DNA of 39,176 nt, taken from the NCBI GenBank assembly GCA_026988245.1, contig JALSLR010000086.1:1-39176 (forward strand), written 5' to 3'. The notes beneath the pieces were generated by a model. That model did not search any database, was not told the DNA's origin, and worked only from the letters and a program-made list of their open reading frames with translations. The DNA is from Sulfurimonas sp. (lineage in GTDB: Bacteria; Campylobacterota; Campylobacteria; Campylobacterales; Sulfurimonadaceae). Made by a program: the position numbers and the translations under genes. This document shows, piece after piece, positions 16,478 through 24,894 of this stretch (position 1 is the stretch's first letter; every line of letters starts with the position of its first letter).

Positions 16478-17659
16478 TTACCAAGTTTTTTTTCTATGTC
16501 CACTTAAGGCATAATATAAAATAAATCCATAAGAGATAAATCCAACTACATAAGCATTTTGAATTGATGTTATATCTGCGATTTTTCCAAACAAAAGTGG
16601 TAAAATTGCTCCACCTGCTATACCCATAATGAGCAGGGCGCTTCCTTGAGCTGTATGCTTCCCTAAGCCATCAAGTGCAAGTGGCCAGATAGTAGGCCAG
16701 ATGAGTGCGTTAGATAACCCTAAACTAGCTACAAAAAATAAACTAACCAATCCACTAGTGCTCAAAACTCCTAGTAAAAAAATCATACCAAATACGGCAG
16801 AAAAGATGAGCGCTTTTTCTTGAGAAATGTACTTAGAAATAAGAAAAATTCCAAGTCCATAGCCTATAACCATAAACGTCATGGTTATGGAAGTAAACAT
16901 CGTGTAGTTTTGTAGTCCTAATGCTGAGCCATAAAGCCCAATGGTGTCACCAGCTATAACTTCAATGCCTACATAAAAAAACAGAGCAATAGCGCCTAAA
17001 ATAATTTGAGGATAGGCAAGTACATTTGTTTTAGCATCATAAGTATTATCTTCAAAACTTATCTCTTGAAGATTTGAGTATTTTACAAAAATTATAAGTC
17101 CAAAGAGTGTCATAGCCATGATAAGATAAGGAGTCCTCAGCCGTGATGCTAAGGTCTCTTTATCAAGTAAACTAAGTGCGGATGTGTCAAAGCTATTGAT
17201 ATCTGAGAATATCAAAGCAGTAAAAACAAGAGGGACAATAACTCCTGCTGTTTTGTTGATGATACCCATGATACTGATACGTTTTGCTGCACTTTCTTTA
17301 GGGCCTAAGGCTACTACATAGGGGTTTGAAGCAGTTTGAAGTATAGTAAGACCAGAACCAAGCATAAAGAGTGCTAATAAAAAGAGAGGGTAGGTGGCAA
17401 ATTGTGCCGCAGGGATGAAAAGAAGTGAACCTATGGACATGATAAAAAGCCCTAGCATCATCCCATTTTTATAGCCATAACGGTTAAGTAAGTAGGACAT
17501 TGGAAGCGCCATAACTGTGTAAGATATATAAAAAGCAAAAGTGACAAAAAGAGCCTGAAAATCACTTAAGTCCAATATGAGTTTTAAAAAGGGGATGAGT
17601 GAGCCGTTGAGCCAAGTTACAAATCCAAAGATAAAAAATAATATACCAATTATAATCAT
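16478..17659 (-). CDS. Sugar MFS transporter, GluP/FucP family
   Basis: A 393-residue inner-membrane carrier with about 12 hydrophobic segments. The family markers are WLNGSLIPFLK in the first helix pair, YISYTVMALPMSYLLNRYGYK, and LQTASNPYVVALGP, which correspond to FucP and Helicobacter GluP (proton- or sodium-coupled uptake of fucose, glucose or galactose). Its start overlaps the ABC ATPase stop by four bases (ATGA), so it is translated with the TolC-HlyD-ABC efflux system. That is an unusual partner for a sugar importer, and a different substrate or export role is possible. It ends 41 bases from the convergent small gene. Confidence 0.85.
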   Translation of the reverse strand: MIIIGILFFIFGFVTWLNGSLIPFLKLILDLSDFQALFVTFAFYISYTVMALPMSYLLNRYGYKNGMMLGLFIMSIGSLLFIPAAQFATYPLFLLALFMLGSGLTILQTASNPYVVALGPKESAAKRISIMGIINKTAGVIVPLVFTALIFSDINSFDTSALSLLDKETLASRLRTPYLIMAMTLFGLIIFVKYSNLQEISFEDNTYDAKTNVLAYPQIILGAIALFFYVGIEVIAGDTIGLYGSALGLQNYTMFTSITMTFMVIGYGLGIFLISKYISQEKALIFSAVFGMIFLLGVLSTSGLVSLFFVASLGLSNALIWPTIWPLALDGLGKHTAQGSALLIMGIAGGAILPLLFGKIADITSIQNAYVVGFISYGFILYYALSGHRKKTW

Positions 17660-18345
17660 TGAAAGACAATTCCTTTATTTTCAATCTTCATAATTCTATC
17701 ACAGTATTGCAACATTCTGTCATCATGTGTCACCATTATGATTGCAACATTTTGTTCTTGTGCTATTTTTTTTAGCATTTTTACTACACTTATGGAACGG
17801 TCCATATCTAAAGCTGCCGTTGGTTCATCAGCAAGAATAATTTGGGGGTCATTCATAAGTGCTCTTGCTATGGCTACCCGTTGGTTCTGCCCACCACTAA
17901 GCTGTGAAGGCATTGCTGTTTCTTTTTCAAGTATGTCAAAATACTGGAGTAACTCTCTCGCTTTTTTTTGAGAATCACTATCTTTAACCTTATTAGCTTG
18001 GGGCAAAAGAGTAAGGTTGTCGATGATGTTTAAAAATGGTATGAGATAGTGCGCTTGAAAAATAAAGCCTATCTTCTCTCTTCTAATCTCTCGTGTTTTT
18101 TTAGTAAGCCATTTATCTTCATATACTTTTTCATCTCCTAGCCACATGGTTCCAGAGTTGGGTTCATTGACACATCCTAGCATCATAAGAAGTGTTGTTT
18201 TTCCAGCACCACTAGGAGCTATGAGGGCTACGAGCTCCCCCTTGTTAATAGTGAAGTTTGCATCTTTAATGACATCTACAAAGGCATCCCCTGTACCAAA
18301 AGACTTGTTGAGATTTTCTACTTTAATCGCTTGAGTTTGACTCAT
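17656..18345 (-). CDS. ABC transporter ATP-binding protein, MacB/LolD/DevA type
   Basis: A 229-residue ATPase for the adjacent FtsX-like permease. Walker A is APSGAGKTT (43-51), with Ala in place of the first Gly. The Q-loop is FIFQAHYLIPFLN, the signature is LSGGQNQRVAIARAL beginning at 149, Walker B is IILADEPTAALD (169-180), and the H-loop His207 is in IIMVTHDDR. These fit the LolD/MacB subfamily, which drives extrusion or lipoprotein release together with FtsX-type permeases. One base separates it from the permease stop, and it overlaps the MFS gene by four bases. Confidence 0.94.
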   Translation of the reverse strand: MSQTQAIKVENLNKSFGTGDAFVDVIKDANFTINKGELVALIAPSGAGKTTLLMMLGCVNEPNSGTMWLGDEKVYEDKWLTKKTREIRREKIGFIFQAHYLIPFLNIIDNLTLLPQANKVKDSDSQKKARELLQYFDILEKETAMPSQLSGGQNQRVAIARALMNDPQIILADEPTAALDMDRSISVVKMLKKIAQEQNVAIIMVTHDDRMLQYCDRIMKIENKGIVFQ

Positions 18346-18346
18346 T

Positions 18347-19492
18347 TTATCCCCCTATTGCTGCAGTTGGGTCTGCATTTATAACTTTTTTTACACCTAT
18401 AAATGAAGCAAATATTGAAGAGATAACTACTATAAAGAAGAGTGACCATGCATCAGATATCTCTAAAAGAACATTTTTTGGAAATTTTTCATAGATTAGA
18501 TGTGAAAATATATTTCCAAATATAAAGGCAAAAATTCCAAGGAGGAGTGTCTCTTCTACTATCATTTTTATGATGATAGAGTTTGGCAATCCTATGAGTT
18601 TCATGATAGATATCTCCTTCATCTTCTCTAAGGTCATCGTATAGATAATCAGTGCTATGATTATGGTCGATACTCCTACTAGAATAATAGTAAAAAGGCC
18701 TATCTGTTTAGAAGCTTTTTCTACTACATTTCTTGTTAGTACTACTTTTTGTTCAGCCCTTGTATAGACACTTTTATGGAGCCATTTACGTATCTCTTGT
18801 GCTGTTTTATCTACATTGTAGCCATCTTTAAGAGTTGCGATTATTGCATTGACTAGGTAAGAGTCTTTACTTAAAATACCTCGTGCCCTATCTGTTTGGA
18901 TACGTTTGTTTGTATAGGTGAATTGTAACTCTTGGGCATCTTTGAGACTTACATACACTAAGGGGTCGCCCCCTGATGCTACAGTACCATGTGTGATGCC
19001 TACTACAGTGTAATCATTTCTTCCAAGTCTAATCTTATCGTTGAGTTTATACAATGTTTTATCGCTTACTACTATTTCATAGTGGTCGTTTTGTAAGACT
19101 CTGCCTTGAATTAACCTTTGAGAACTGATAGGATTAATATCCCCATAAATATCATAACCAATAGCTAAAACAGCAAGTTTTCTATTTGCTAAGGGTAGTT
19201 GTAAGTTTTGAAAGGTAATAGCTTCGCTTTTATCTATAGCATTGATACCTTTTATAGTGTATTTAAGGTCTTCATGAACTCTTGATGCTTCAGCAAAGGG
19301 TCCTAATGTGTTATCTTGTACAATCCATAAATCAACACTTAAATCATCAAGCAGTACTTCGGCATCTGCTATCATTCCACGGTAAACTCCCATCATAATC
19401 AACACTATACCCAGAAGCATACCAACACCCATGGCAGTTACTATGAACTTTCCTAATGTATGTCGAATATCTTCTTTTGCTAAATGAATCAT
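18347..19492 (-). CDS. FtsX-like ABC transporter permease, DevC/MacB type
   Basis: A 381-residue membrane protein with one N-terminal membrane segment (about 15-37), a periplasmic domain of about 220 residues, and three C-terminal segments (about 260-375), the FtsX/MacB layout. The N-terminal DIRHTLGKFIVTAMGVGML and the periplasmic LSVDLWIVQDNTLGPFAEAS are of the DevC kind. The start overlaps the HlyD stop by four bases. With HlyD and TolC upstream it should form an ABC-powered tripartite exporter that acts on periplasmic or membrane substrates. Confidence 0.9.
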   Translation of the reverse strand: MIHLAKEDIRHTLGKFIVTAMGVGMLLGIVLIMMGVYRGMIADAEVLLDDLSVDLWIVQDNTLGPFAEASRVHEDLKYTIKGINAIDKSEAITFQNLQLPLANRKLAVLAIGYDIYGDINPISSQRLIQGRVLQNDHYEIVVSDKTLYKLNDKIRLGRNDYTVVGITHGTVASGGDPLVYVSLKDAQELQFTYTNKRIQTDRARGILSKDSYLVNAIIATLKDGYNVDKTAQEIRKWLHKSVYTRAEQKVVLTRNVVEKASKQIGLFTIILVGVSTIIIALIIYTMTLEKMKEISIMKLIGLPNSIIIKMIVEETLLLGIFAFIFGNIFSHLIYEKFPKNVLLEISDAWSLFFIVVISSIFASFIGVKKVINADPTAAIGG

Positions 19493-20631
19493 AAGTGAAT
19501 TTTCATCCCATTTTTGAGAGATTTTTTATGTGGATTAGGGACAATTATTTGTGTATTGGTATCTAAGTTCTTAATTGCCATCTCCTCGTCGTTTTGAGCA
19601 ATTTTTTCAACTAACTTAAAGTATGCTTTACTCTCTTTTAAAATCCAAACTCCTGTTTTTCCAGCATCTTGAACCAATACTTTAAGCGGGATTTTTTCTA
19701 CATTTGCTAAAGTATCTATATCTATGCTAACCTCTGCTTGTTCATTGATAAAAAAAGGCTTAGGGATGTGTAAAAAAGCTACATCGATTTCACGTTCAAG
19801 AGTTACAGAGTCACTTATAGTATTTATTTGTTTGACTATCCCCTCGTATACTTTACTTGGCTGAGAACGCAGTCGTATACTTGCTTTTTGTCCAAGTTTG
19901 ATTTGAGAACTTATTCTCTCATCTATCTTTGTTTCAACCCATAAAGTTTTGGCATCTACTAATTGTAGTATAGGGGTAGCAGGAAGAACATTTTGAGCAA
20001 CCTCTGCATCTTTTGAGATTATGTACCCATCCGCAGGTGCATATACTTTAAGTCTACTTATCTTTATTTTCAAAGCATCTATATTTCTTGAAGCTATGAG
20101 GGCAGCAGCTTTTGCAGAGTTTATGTGAGCTTTTGAGGCACTTATGGCTGCATCAATACTTTGTAAGTCCGCTTTTGCTTTGTCATATTCTGCCTGAGAT
20201 GCAAAGTTTTGTTCTTTAAGCTTTTCGTAGCGTTCATAGGTGATTTGTACAAGATCTCTTTGTGATTTTTGATTTTGTAGGTCATTTTTTGAAGCCTGTA
20301 TGTCGTACTTTGCTTTTTGCAGTGTTGCCTTAGCTATGGAAAGTTGTGATGGTAAGTCTACTCCATCCATCTTGATGAGTAGGTCACCTTTTTTTACCCA
20401 CTGACCTATATCTGTATAGATAGCTAAAATTTTACCACCTGTTTGTGCAGTGATGGCATAGATGTCGTTAGCTCCAACATTGCCAATGCCACGAATACTA
20501 ACTTGTAAATCTCCTCTAGTTGGAGTAATGACTTTATATGTTGTTTTTGGAATATAGACCTTGTTAAAAAAAAGTGTAGCACCTAAGAGTAAGACTATGA
20601 GTGTAATAATGTACTTTATATATTTTTTCAT
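19489..20631 (-). CDS. Periplasmic adaptor (HlyD/membrane fusion protein)
   Basis: A 380-residue adaptor with an N-terminal membrane anchor (about 5-23). A biotinyl-lipoyl-like half motif (AQTGGKILAIYTDIGQWVKK, about 63-82) precedes a long coiled-coil hairpin (about 100-185). The second lipoyl half is at LKVYAPADGYIISKDAEVAQ, followed by beta-barrel and membrane-proximal parts. This is the standard order for adaptors that bridge an inner-membrane pump to TolC. It overlaps both neighbours by four bases. Confidence 0.94.
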   Translation of the reverse strand: MKKYIKYIITLIVLLLGATLFFNKVYIPKTTYKVITPTRGDLQVSIRGIGNVGANDIYAITAQTGGKILAIYTDIGQWVKKGDLLIKMDGVDLPSQLSIAKATLQKAKYDIQASKNDLQNQKSQRDLVQITYERYEKLKEQNFASQAEYDKAKADLQSIDAAISASKAHINSAKAAALIASRNIDALKIKISRLKVYAPADGYIISKDAEVAQNVLPATPILQLVDAKTLWVETKIDERISSQIKLGQKASIRLRSQPSKVYEGIVKQINTISDSVTLEREIDVAFLHIPKPFFINEQAEVSIDIDTLANVEKIPLKVLVQDAGKTGVWILKESKAYFKLVEKIAQNDEEMAIKNLDTNTQIIVPNPHKKSLKNGMKIHL

Positions 20632-21866
20632 TTTGTTTTTCCTTGTAAATATTCTAGTTTATGAATAGCGCTACTGCGTTCATACCTTGCACTTAGTAGT
20701 CCAAGTTCAGCATCTAGTTTAAGAGCAGAGGCATCCAAGACCTCTATGTAAGTTGCTAATCCCTCTTTGTATCTAGCGTCTAAAAGATTACTAGTACTAT
20801 TTGCAGCATCAAGTTGTGCCATTTTTGCTGCTATAGTTTTTTCATACCGTTTGATGTCTATGATGAGGGATTCTACCTCCTCTCTTAAGGCTAAAACCTT
20901 GGAGTCATACTCTGCTTGTGAGCTTTGTATATTTATTTGTGCTTGTTGTGCTTGAGCTGAAACTCTTCCACCACTATATAGTGGGATATCTAAAGTCAAT
21001 CCAACAAGAGTTGAATCATAAGAGTTCAGAGTATCTTGATAGTTATACGAGGCTATAAAGTCTATAGAACCGTAGTGTGCAGAGTGTACCGAGTTGTATT
21101 CTAAAGAACTTTTCTCTATCCCTTTTTCGAGAGCCTGAAGGGATGGAGAATTTTGAATGATATTTTTTTCATTAGTACTTGGTTTTGTATAAAGAGAACT
21201 ATTGTTAAGTATGACATCACTTTGTATCGTCTCATTTATGTAGATTGAAAGAGTGTTTCTCGCTTTATCAAAACTTGCTTGAGAGATAGCTAGGTTATCT
21301 TTTGCAATGTAAAACGATGAGAGAAAGCGTGTAGCATCCGCGGATGTTTTCATCCCCTGTTCAACAAGTGCCTGTGCTTGTTTATAGAGTGCTTCTTTGG
21401 CTTCTAAATCTTTTTGTCGTACCTTCATTGCCCACCGTTGTACCAAGATGAGTTCATACTGTAGTTTTACCTTGTATACTAAGTATGCTTTTGCATCTTC
21501 AAGTGAAAGTTTAGCGATAGCTATACTTTGTTTTTGCGCGTCTATATTGGAAAGGGATCTGTCAAAATCCCATATTTTTTGATGAAGAGTTGTACTCACC
21601 TGATATCCATCACTATCAAGAGTATTAAACTGTCCGTTTACGGGAAGGACATACGTTTTTGTAGGATTATACTCAGCATTAAAGTTAACCTGTGGCAAAT
21701 AATCTGACCTAGCAACATCAACACCGCTTTTAGATTTATCTATTTGGAGTACAAATCTTTTGATGTCTGGGTGTGTATCCATTGCCTTACTTATGGCATC
21801 GTCAAGTGTTAACTCCTGAGCAATAAGACTAAAAAACATACTAAAGACTAATAAAATTTTTTTCAT
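20628..21866 (-). CDS. TolC-family outer membrane efflux protein
   Basis: A 412-residue protein with signal peptide MKKILLVFSMFFSLIAQ and two helical repeats typical of the outer-membrane efflux family, with VGLTLDIPLYSGGRVSAQAQ (about 286-305) as the marker of the second repeat. It should form the outer-membrane channel for the HlyD/ABC system encoded directly downstream. It is the first gene of the operon; a promoter and a Fur-box-like site lie 23-62 bases upstream of its ATG. The ribosome-binding site is weak. Confidence 0.93.
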   Translation of the reverse strand: MKKILLVFSMFFSLIAQELTLDDAISKAMDTHPDIKRFVLQIDKSKSGVDVARSDYLPQVNFNAEYNPTKTYVLPVNGQFNTLDSDGYQVSTTLHQKIWDFDRSLSNIDAQKQSIAIAKLSLEDAKAYLVYKVKLQYELILVQRWAMKVRQKDLEAKEALYKQAQALVEQGMKTSADATRFLSSFYIAKDNLAISQASFDKARNTLSIYINETIQSDVILNNSSLYTKPSTNEKNIIQNSPSLQALEKGIEKSSLEYNSVHSAHYGSIDFIASYNYQDTLNSYDSTLVGLTLDIPLYSGGRVSAQAQQAQINIQSSQAEYDSKVLALREEVESLIIDIKRYEKTIAAKMAQLDAANSTSNLLDARYKEGLATYIEVLDASALKLDAELGLLSARYERSSAIHKLEYLQGKTK

Positions 21867-21888
21867 AATATAACTACTTTTTGTTTAG

Positions 21889-21903
21889 TTATGATAATTA
21901 TTA
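21889..21903 (-). promoter_or_regulatory. Fur-box-like operator candidate
   Basis: On the minus strand the sequence is TAATAATTATCATAA, which matches 12 of 14 defined positions of the AT-rich Fur box known from Helicobacter (TAATAATnATTATTA). It overlaps the -10 box of the efflux operon, the position expected for repression. In such an AT-rich genome this needs an independent test. Confidence 0.4.
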
Positions 21904-21928
21904 CATATTTGTATTAGTTTAATGTTAA
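21900..21928 (-). promoter_or_regulatory. Candidate sigma-70 promoter of the efflux operon
   Basis: On the minus strand TTAACA (21923-21928, 5 of 6 to TTGACA) is followed after exactly 17 bases by TGTAAT (21900-21905, 5 of 6 to TATAAT). The expected start site is about 26-28 bases before the TolC ATG. Confidence 0.55.
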
Positions 21929-21941
21929 GAGGATATAACTG

Positions 21942-22210
21942 AAGGGCACCTCTAAAAACCCTTATACCCTCAGAGCCAAAAAGAGAGGTAAGATTGTGCA
22001 AAACTTTTTTTGAACCATAGCCATAGCTACGGTGATGAAAAATTTTGACGCAAGATTGCCTCTCTTTTTGGCTCCCTATGGGCATTATAGCAGATACACT
22101 ACTACTGCGTTAAAAACTCTTGAAGCTACTAGTAGCTCCTGCGAATTTTCGCCTTGTATTAGCATATCTGCTATAATGCTGAGGATACAAGGGTTTTTAG
22201 AGGTGCCCTT
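21942..22210. repeat. 269-bp inverted-repeat element with two internal hairpins
   Basis: This fills most of the 351-base space between the HAD phosphatase stop and the TolC start. The ends are 32-base inverted repeats (21942-21973 and 22179-22210) with two mismatches. Inside lie two long arms. Arm 1 has a perfect 16-bp stem (21973-21988 with 22059-22074, GAGCCAAAAAGAGAGG) and an apical hairpin at 22015-22032. Arm 2 has a perfect 15-bp stem (22082-22096 with 22165-22179, GCATTATAGCAGATA), an AGCTACTAGTAGCT palindrome and a GCGAATTTTCGC hairpin. The whole could fold as a three-way junction. No believable protein is encoded. A flanking AACT occurs on both sides (21937-21940 and 22211-22214), possibly a target duplication. 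It may be a non-autonomous mobile element or a structured RNA. Confidence 0.8.
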
Positions 22211-22217
22211 AACTTCT

Positions 22218-23030
22218 TTATAGTGTATTTAAGTACTTACAAACAGCATCTTCATCATTGGTATGCTCAAGGATGAGGGAAGCTGACTCTTTTACTTTTC
22301 CTTGTGCATTAGCAACAGCTATGGAGGTTCCTGCTAACTCAAACATCCCTAGATCATTGTAGTTATCTCCAAAGACGCTCATCTTATCTAAGTGAATGCC
22401 CAAGTGCTCACTTAGGGTTTTTAGTCCATTTGCCTTGTTAGCATCAGGATGGAGTATCGTAAGGTAGTAGCAACCCATGTAAGCCTCAGGTGCTAGTATA
22501 GTAGTGATTTCGTCTTTAAAAATACCGTACAACTCTTGTTGAAAGATAGTTAAGGTATCTTTGTCTGCCATATAGGATATCTTGAAATTCTCATCTTTTG
22601 GGTATATCTCATCGAGTAAGACTACATGATCATCGTTTATGTATCTTGGAAGTAGGTTTTGCTGAAAAATATTGCCATTTTTTGGATATAAAAATATTTC
22701 ACTCTCTTTTTCCCAAGCTAAGACAAAAGGCTCAAGACCATAGATAAGTCCAAGGTTTATCACCTCATTAGCTATCTCAGCATGAAGTGTTTTTTTCTCT
22801 AAAACCTTATCGTTGGTATCCATGATGAGTGAACCATCAAGTAGGATTCTTGGAGCATTGAGTGTAAGACCTTCTAAAAACTGTTCTGTTTTTTTATGTG
22901 ACCTTGCTGTAGCTATGGTCATTGTATGTGATTTGGCCATCTTGTTCCAAATCTCTTTTGAAAACTTAGAGATGCTAAGGTCATTTCGTAAAAATGTATG
23001 GTCTAGGTCTGTTATAAAAGTTTTTTTCAT
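22218..23030 (-). CDS. HAD-superfamily hydrolase, Cof/IIB type
   Basis: A 270-residue cytoplasmic phosphatase. Motif I is ITDLDHTFL with nucleophile Asp8 and Asp10, motif II is IATARSHKK, and motif IV is [15 protein letters not shown]. The large cap between motifs II and III places it in the Cof/IIB subfamily, which dephosphorylates sugar phosphates and similar small molecules; the substrate is not predictable. It overlaps the tgt stop by four bases and is therefore coupled to it. The inverted-repeat element begins eight bases after its stop. Confidence 0.9.
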   Translation of the reverse strand: MKKTFITDLDHTFLRNDLSISKFSKEIWNKMAKSHTMTIATARSHKKTEQFLEGLTLNAPRILLDGSLIMDTNDKVLEKKTLHAEIANEVINLGLIYGLEPFVLAWEKESEIFLYPKNGNIFQQNLLPRYINDDHVVLLDEIYPKDENFKISYMADKDTLTIFQQELYGIFKDEITTILAPEAYMGCYYLTILHPDANKANGLKTLSEHLGIHLDKMSVFGDNYNDLGMFELAGTSIAVANAQGKVKESASLILEHTNDEDAVCKYLNTL

Positions 23031-24148
23031 TTTTGTCTCTTTTTATAAAATTCTTTTTTATACTCATTAAATCTATCTTCTATGATTGCTTGACGTACTT
23101 CACGCATTAAGTTTAAGTAGTAGTGTAGGTTATGGATAGTTGCTAGACGAAAATAACTCAACTCTTTAGCGCGATAAAGATGGTTTAAATAAGCACGGGT
23201 GTAACGTTTACACGTTAAACATTCACACTCTTCATCTATAGGAAGTGGGTCTTCTTTGAACTTTGCACCCTTGATGTTTATACGACCAAAAGAGGTAAAC
23301 AGAGTTCCGTTTCTTGCATTTCTTGTAGGCATAACGCAGTCAAACATGTCTATGCCACGCTCGATGTTTTCTATGAGGTCTTCAGGAGTTCCAACACCCA
23401 TAAGGTAGCGTGGTTTATCTTGGGGCATATACTGTACAGTATGTGCAACTGTGTCATACATTTCGTTGTTAAGCTCCCCAACACTCAGCCCACCGATGGC
23501 AAACCCATCATAATCCATAGCACACAGTTCTGTCGCACTTTTAGTTCTAAAAGCTTTGTCCGTTCCTCCTTGAATGATTGCAAAGATGTTTTGATCTACG
23601 CATATCCCTTTTTTTTGTTGGCTTCTAAAATAATCTATGGACTCTTGTGCCCAAGCAGTAGTTCTCTCTATGCTTACTTTGATACGCTCTTGTGTAGCTG
23701 GAAGTGCAACTAAGTCATCTAAAATCATCATGATATCTGAGCCAAGATTTGTTTGGATATCTATAACTTTTTTAGGAGTAAAAAAATGTTTACTCCCATC
23801 TATGTGCGAGCGAAACTCTATACCATCTGTTTTAGGTTTACTAATGTCTGAGAGCGAAAATGCTTGAAAACCACCACTGTCGGTTAAAAAACTTTTTGGG
23901 TAGGTGGTGAAACCATGAAGTTTTCCCATCTTTGCGATGGTCTTATCACCCGGTTTAAGGTATGTATGGTAGGTGTTTGCAAGGATGATTTCTGCCCCAA
24001 GCAGGTCTAGTACATCTTCCATGTCAAGAGATTTTACACTTCCTAAGGTTCCAACAGGCATAAATACGGGTGTTTGAATGGTTGAATGTGCAGTGGTTAT
24101 AGTGCATGCTCTAGCTTTGTTTGAAGTGGCATTGAGGGTGAATTTCAT
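23027..24148 (-). CDS. tgt: tRNA-guanine transglycosylase (queuine tRNA-ribosyltransferase)
   Basis: A 373-residue enzyme that exchanges guanine-34 of GUN-anticodon tRNAs for preQ1 in queuosine formation. The conserved TDSGGFQ (Asp90), [12 protein letters not shown] and [13 protein letters not shown] (catalytic Asp) are all present, as is the zinc site [17 protein letters not shown] near residue 310. Its length fits bacterial enzymes. A TATAAT on the minus strand at 24180-24185 suggests it can have its own promoter in the 47-base gap after tonB. Confidence 0.97.
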   Translation of the reverse strand: MKFTLNATSNKARACTITTAHSTIQTPVFMPVGTLGSVKSLDMEDVLDLLGAEIILANTYHTYLKPGDKTIAKMGKLHGFTTYPKSFLTDSGGFQAFSLSDISKPKTDGIEFRSHIDGSKHFFTPKKVIDIQTNLGSDIMMILDDLVALPATQERIKVSIERTTAWAQESIDYFRSQQKKGICVDQNIFAIIQGGTDKAFRTKSATELCAMDYDGFAIGGLSVGELNNEMYDTVAHTVQYMPQDKPRYLMGVGTPEDLIENIERGIDMFDCVMPTRNARNGTLFTSFGRINIKGAKFKEDPLPIDEECECLTCKRYTRAYLNHLYRAKELSYFRLATIHNLHYYLNLMREVRQAIIEDRFNEYKKEFYKKRQK

Positions 24149-24179
24149 TGTAGTAGAGTCCTAAAGTTATAATTGTAAC

Positions 24180-24185
24180 ATTATA
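24180..24185 (-). promoter_or_regulatory. Candidate -10 box for tgt
   Basis: On the minus strand the text GCTATAATGTTAC contains a perfect TATAAT, 31 bases before the tgt ATG and inside the only sizeable gap after tonB. No clear -35 is present. Confidence 0.4.
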
Positions 24186-24195
24186 GCATCTTCAA

Positions 24196-24894
24196 CTACT
24201 TTAAAACATATACTATGGTTATTGTAAATTCTTTTGGAAAGTCAAAGAGAGTAGGACTTACTTCAACAGGGAAGCTTCTTTGTATAGCTTTTATAGCTGA
24301 ATGTTTAAAAGTTTTTCTTCCAGATATAACTTGAATATTTTGGACATTGCCATCAGATTTAACTTGAAAACTAAGTTCTATATCTCCTTCTATACCGCGT
24401 CTTCGCGCTCTTTTTGGATATGATTTATTATTATTAATACGTTGCACCAAGTTTTTTATAAAAAGGTCTTGTTCTTGTTTTATCATGTCAGTATTAGTTT
24501 GTACATTTTGAACTTTTTCTTTTATCTCTTCTTGTACTACTTCTTGCATGAGTATTTCTTTTTCTATTTCTTCCTCTGGAAGCTCTTCTATAATTTCTTC
24601 CACTATAGTTTCTTTTATAATTTTTTCTTCTACTATCTCTTGTTTTATGGGCTTCGATTCAGGTTTAGGCTTAGGCTTAGGCTTAGGTTTAGGTTTAGGT
24701 TTAGGTTTAGGTTTAGGTTTAGGTTTAGGTTTTTGCTTGCATTGTTGTGCTAAAATCGAAAAGTTTACCTTCTGTATCTTTTTATCTGAGACTATATGAC
24801 AACTTTCTTTTCTATTTAAAAAATAAAATACTAGAACCATAACGCTTATATACACTAAAAAAGCGATAAAAAATGAAAATATGTATCTTTTCAT
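24196..24894 (-). CDS. tonB: TonB-family energy transducer
   Basis: A 232-residue periplasm-spanning protein with one N-terminal membrane anchor (about 5-26), a Lys-Pro repeat spacer, an acidic helical stretch rich in Glu and Ile, and a C-terminal TonB domain (about 155-232: NKSYPKRARRRGIEGDIEL, then ITIVYVLK at the end). It should transmit proton-motive force from ExbB/ExbD to the receptor encoded at the start of the same operon. Unusually, it is the last of the ten genes and is separated from exbB/exbD by six others. Its start overlaps the RND gene stop by four bases. Confidence 0.93.
   Translation of the reverse strand: MKRYIFSFFIAFLVYISVMVLVFYFLNRKESCHIVSDKKIQKVNFSILAQQCKQKPKPKPKPKPKPKPKPKPKPKPKPESKPIKQEIVEEKIIKETIVEEIIEELPEEEIEKEILMQEVVQEEIKEKVQNVQTNTDMIKQEQDLFIKNLVQRINNNKSYPKRARRRGIEGDIELSFQVKSDGNVQNIQVISGRKTFKHSAIKAIQRSFPVEVSPTLFDFPKEFTITIVYVLK
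24661..24732. repeat. Hexanucleotide tandem repeat, 12 units, in tonB
   Basis: Twelve consecutive hexamers AGGTTT or AGGCTT (AAACCT/AAGCCT on the coding strand), each coding Lys-Pro in the TonB spacer. Three of the first four are the AGGCTT form; the rest are identical. A six-base unit keeps the frame, so slippage would change spacer length rather than switch the gene off. Confidence 0.9.

Noticed and set aside
16273-16503. A 76-codon minus-strand frame between the MFS gene and the small plus-strand gene
   Set aside because: It lies mostly on the opposite strand of the 145-residue protein gene, overlaps the MFS gene end and has no supported start.
21885-22223. Small open reading frames across the inverted-repeat element
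   Set aside because: They lie in the stems of the repeat on both strands, have no ribosome-binding sites and give low-complexity or unlikely proteins.
24661-24732. Telomere-like TTTAGG repeat
   Set aside because: The repeat is in frame within tonB and encodes the usual Lys-Pro spacer, in a bacterial chromosome.
24442-24799. Plus-strand frames opposite tonB
   Set aside because: They are the mirror of the Lys-Pro repeat and AT-rich helix, giving Phe/Arg/Gly/Leu low-complexity peptides.
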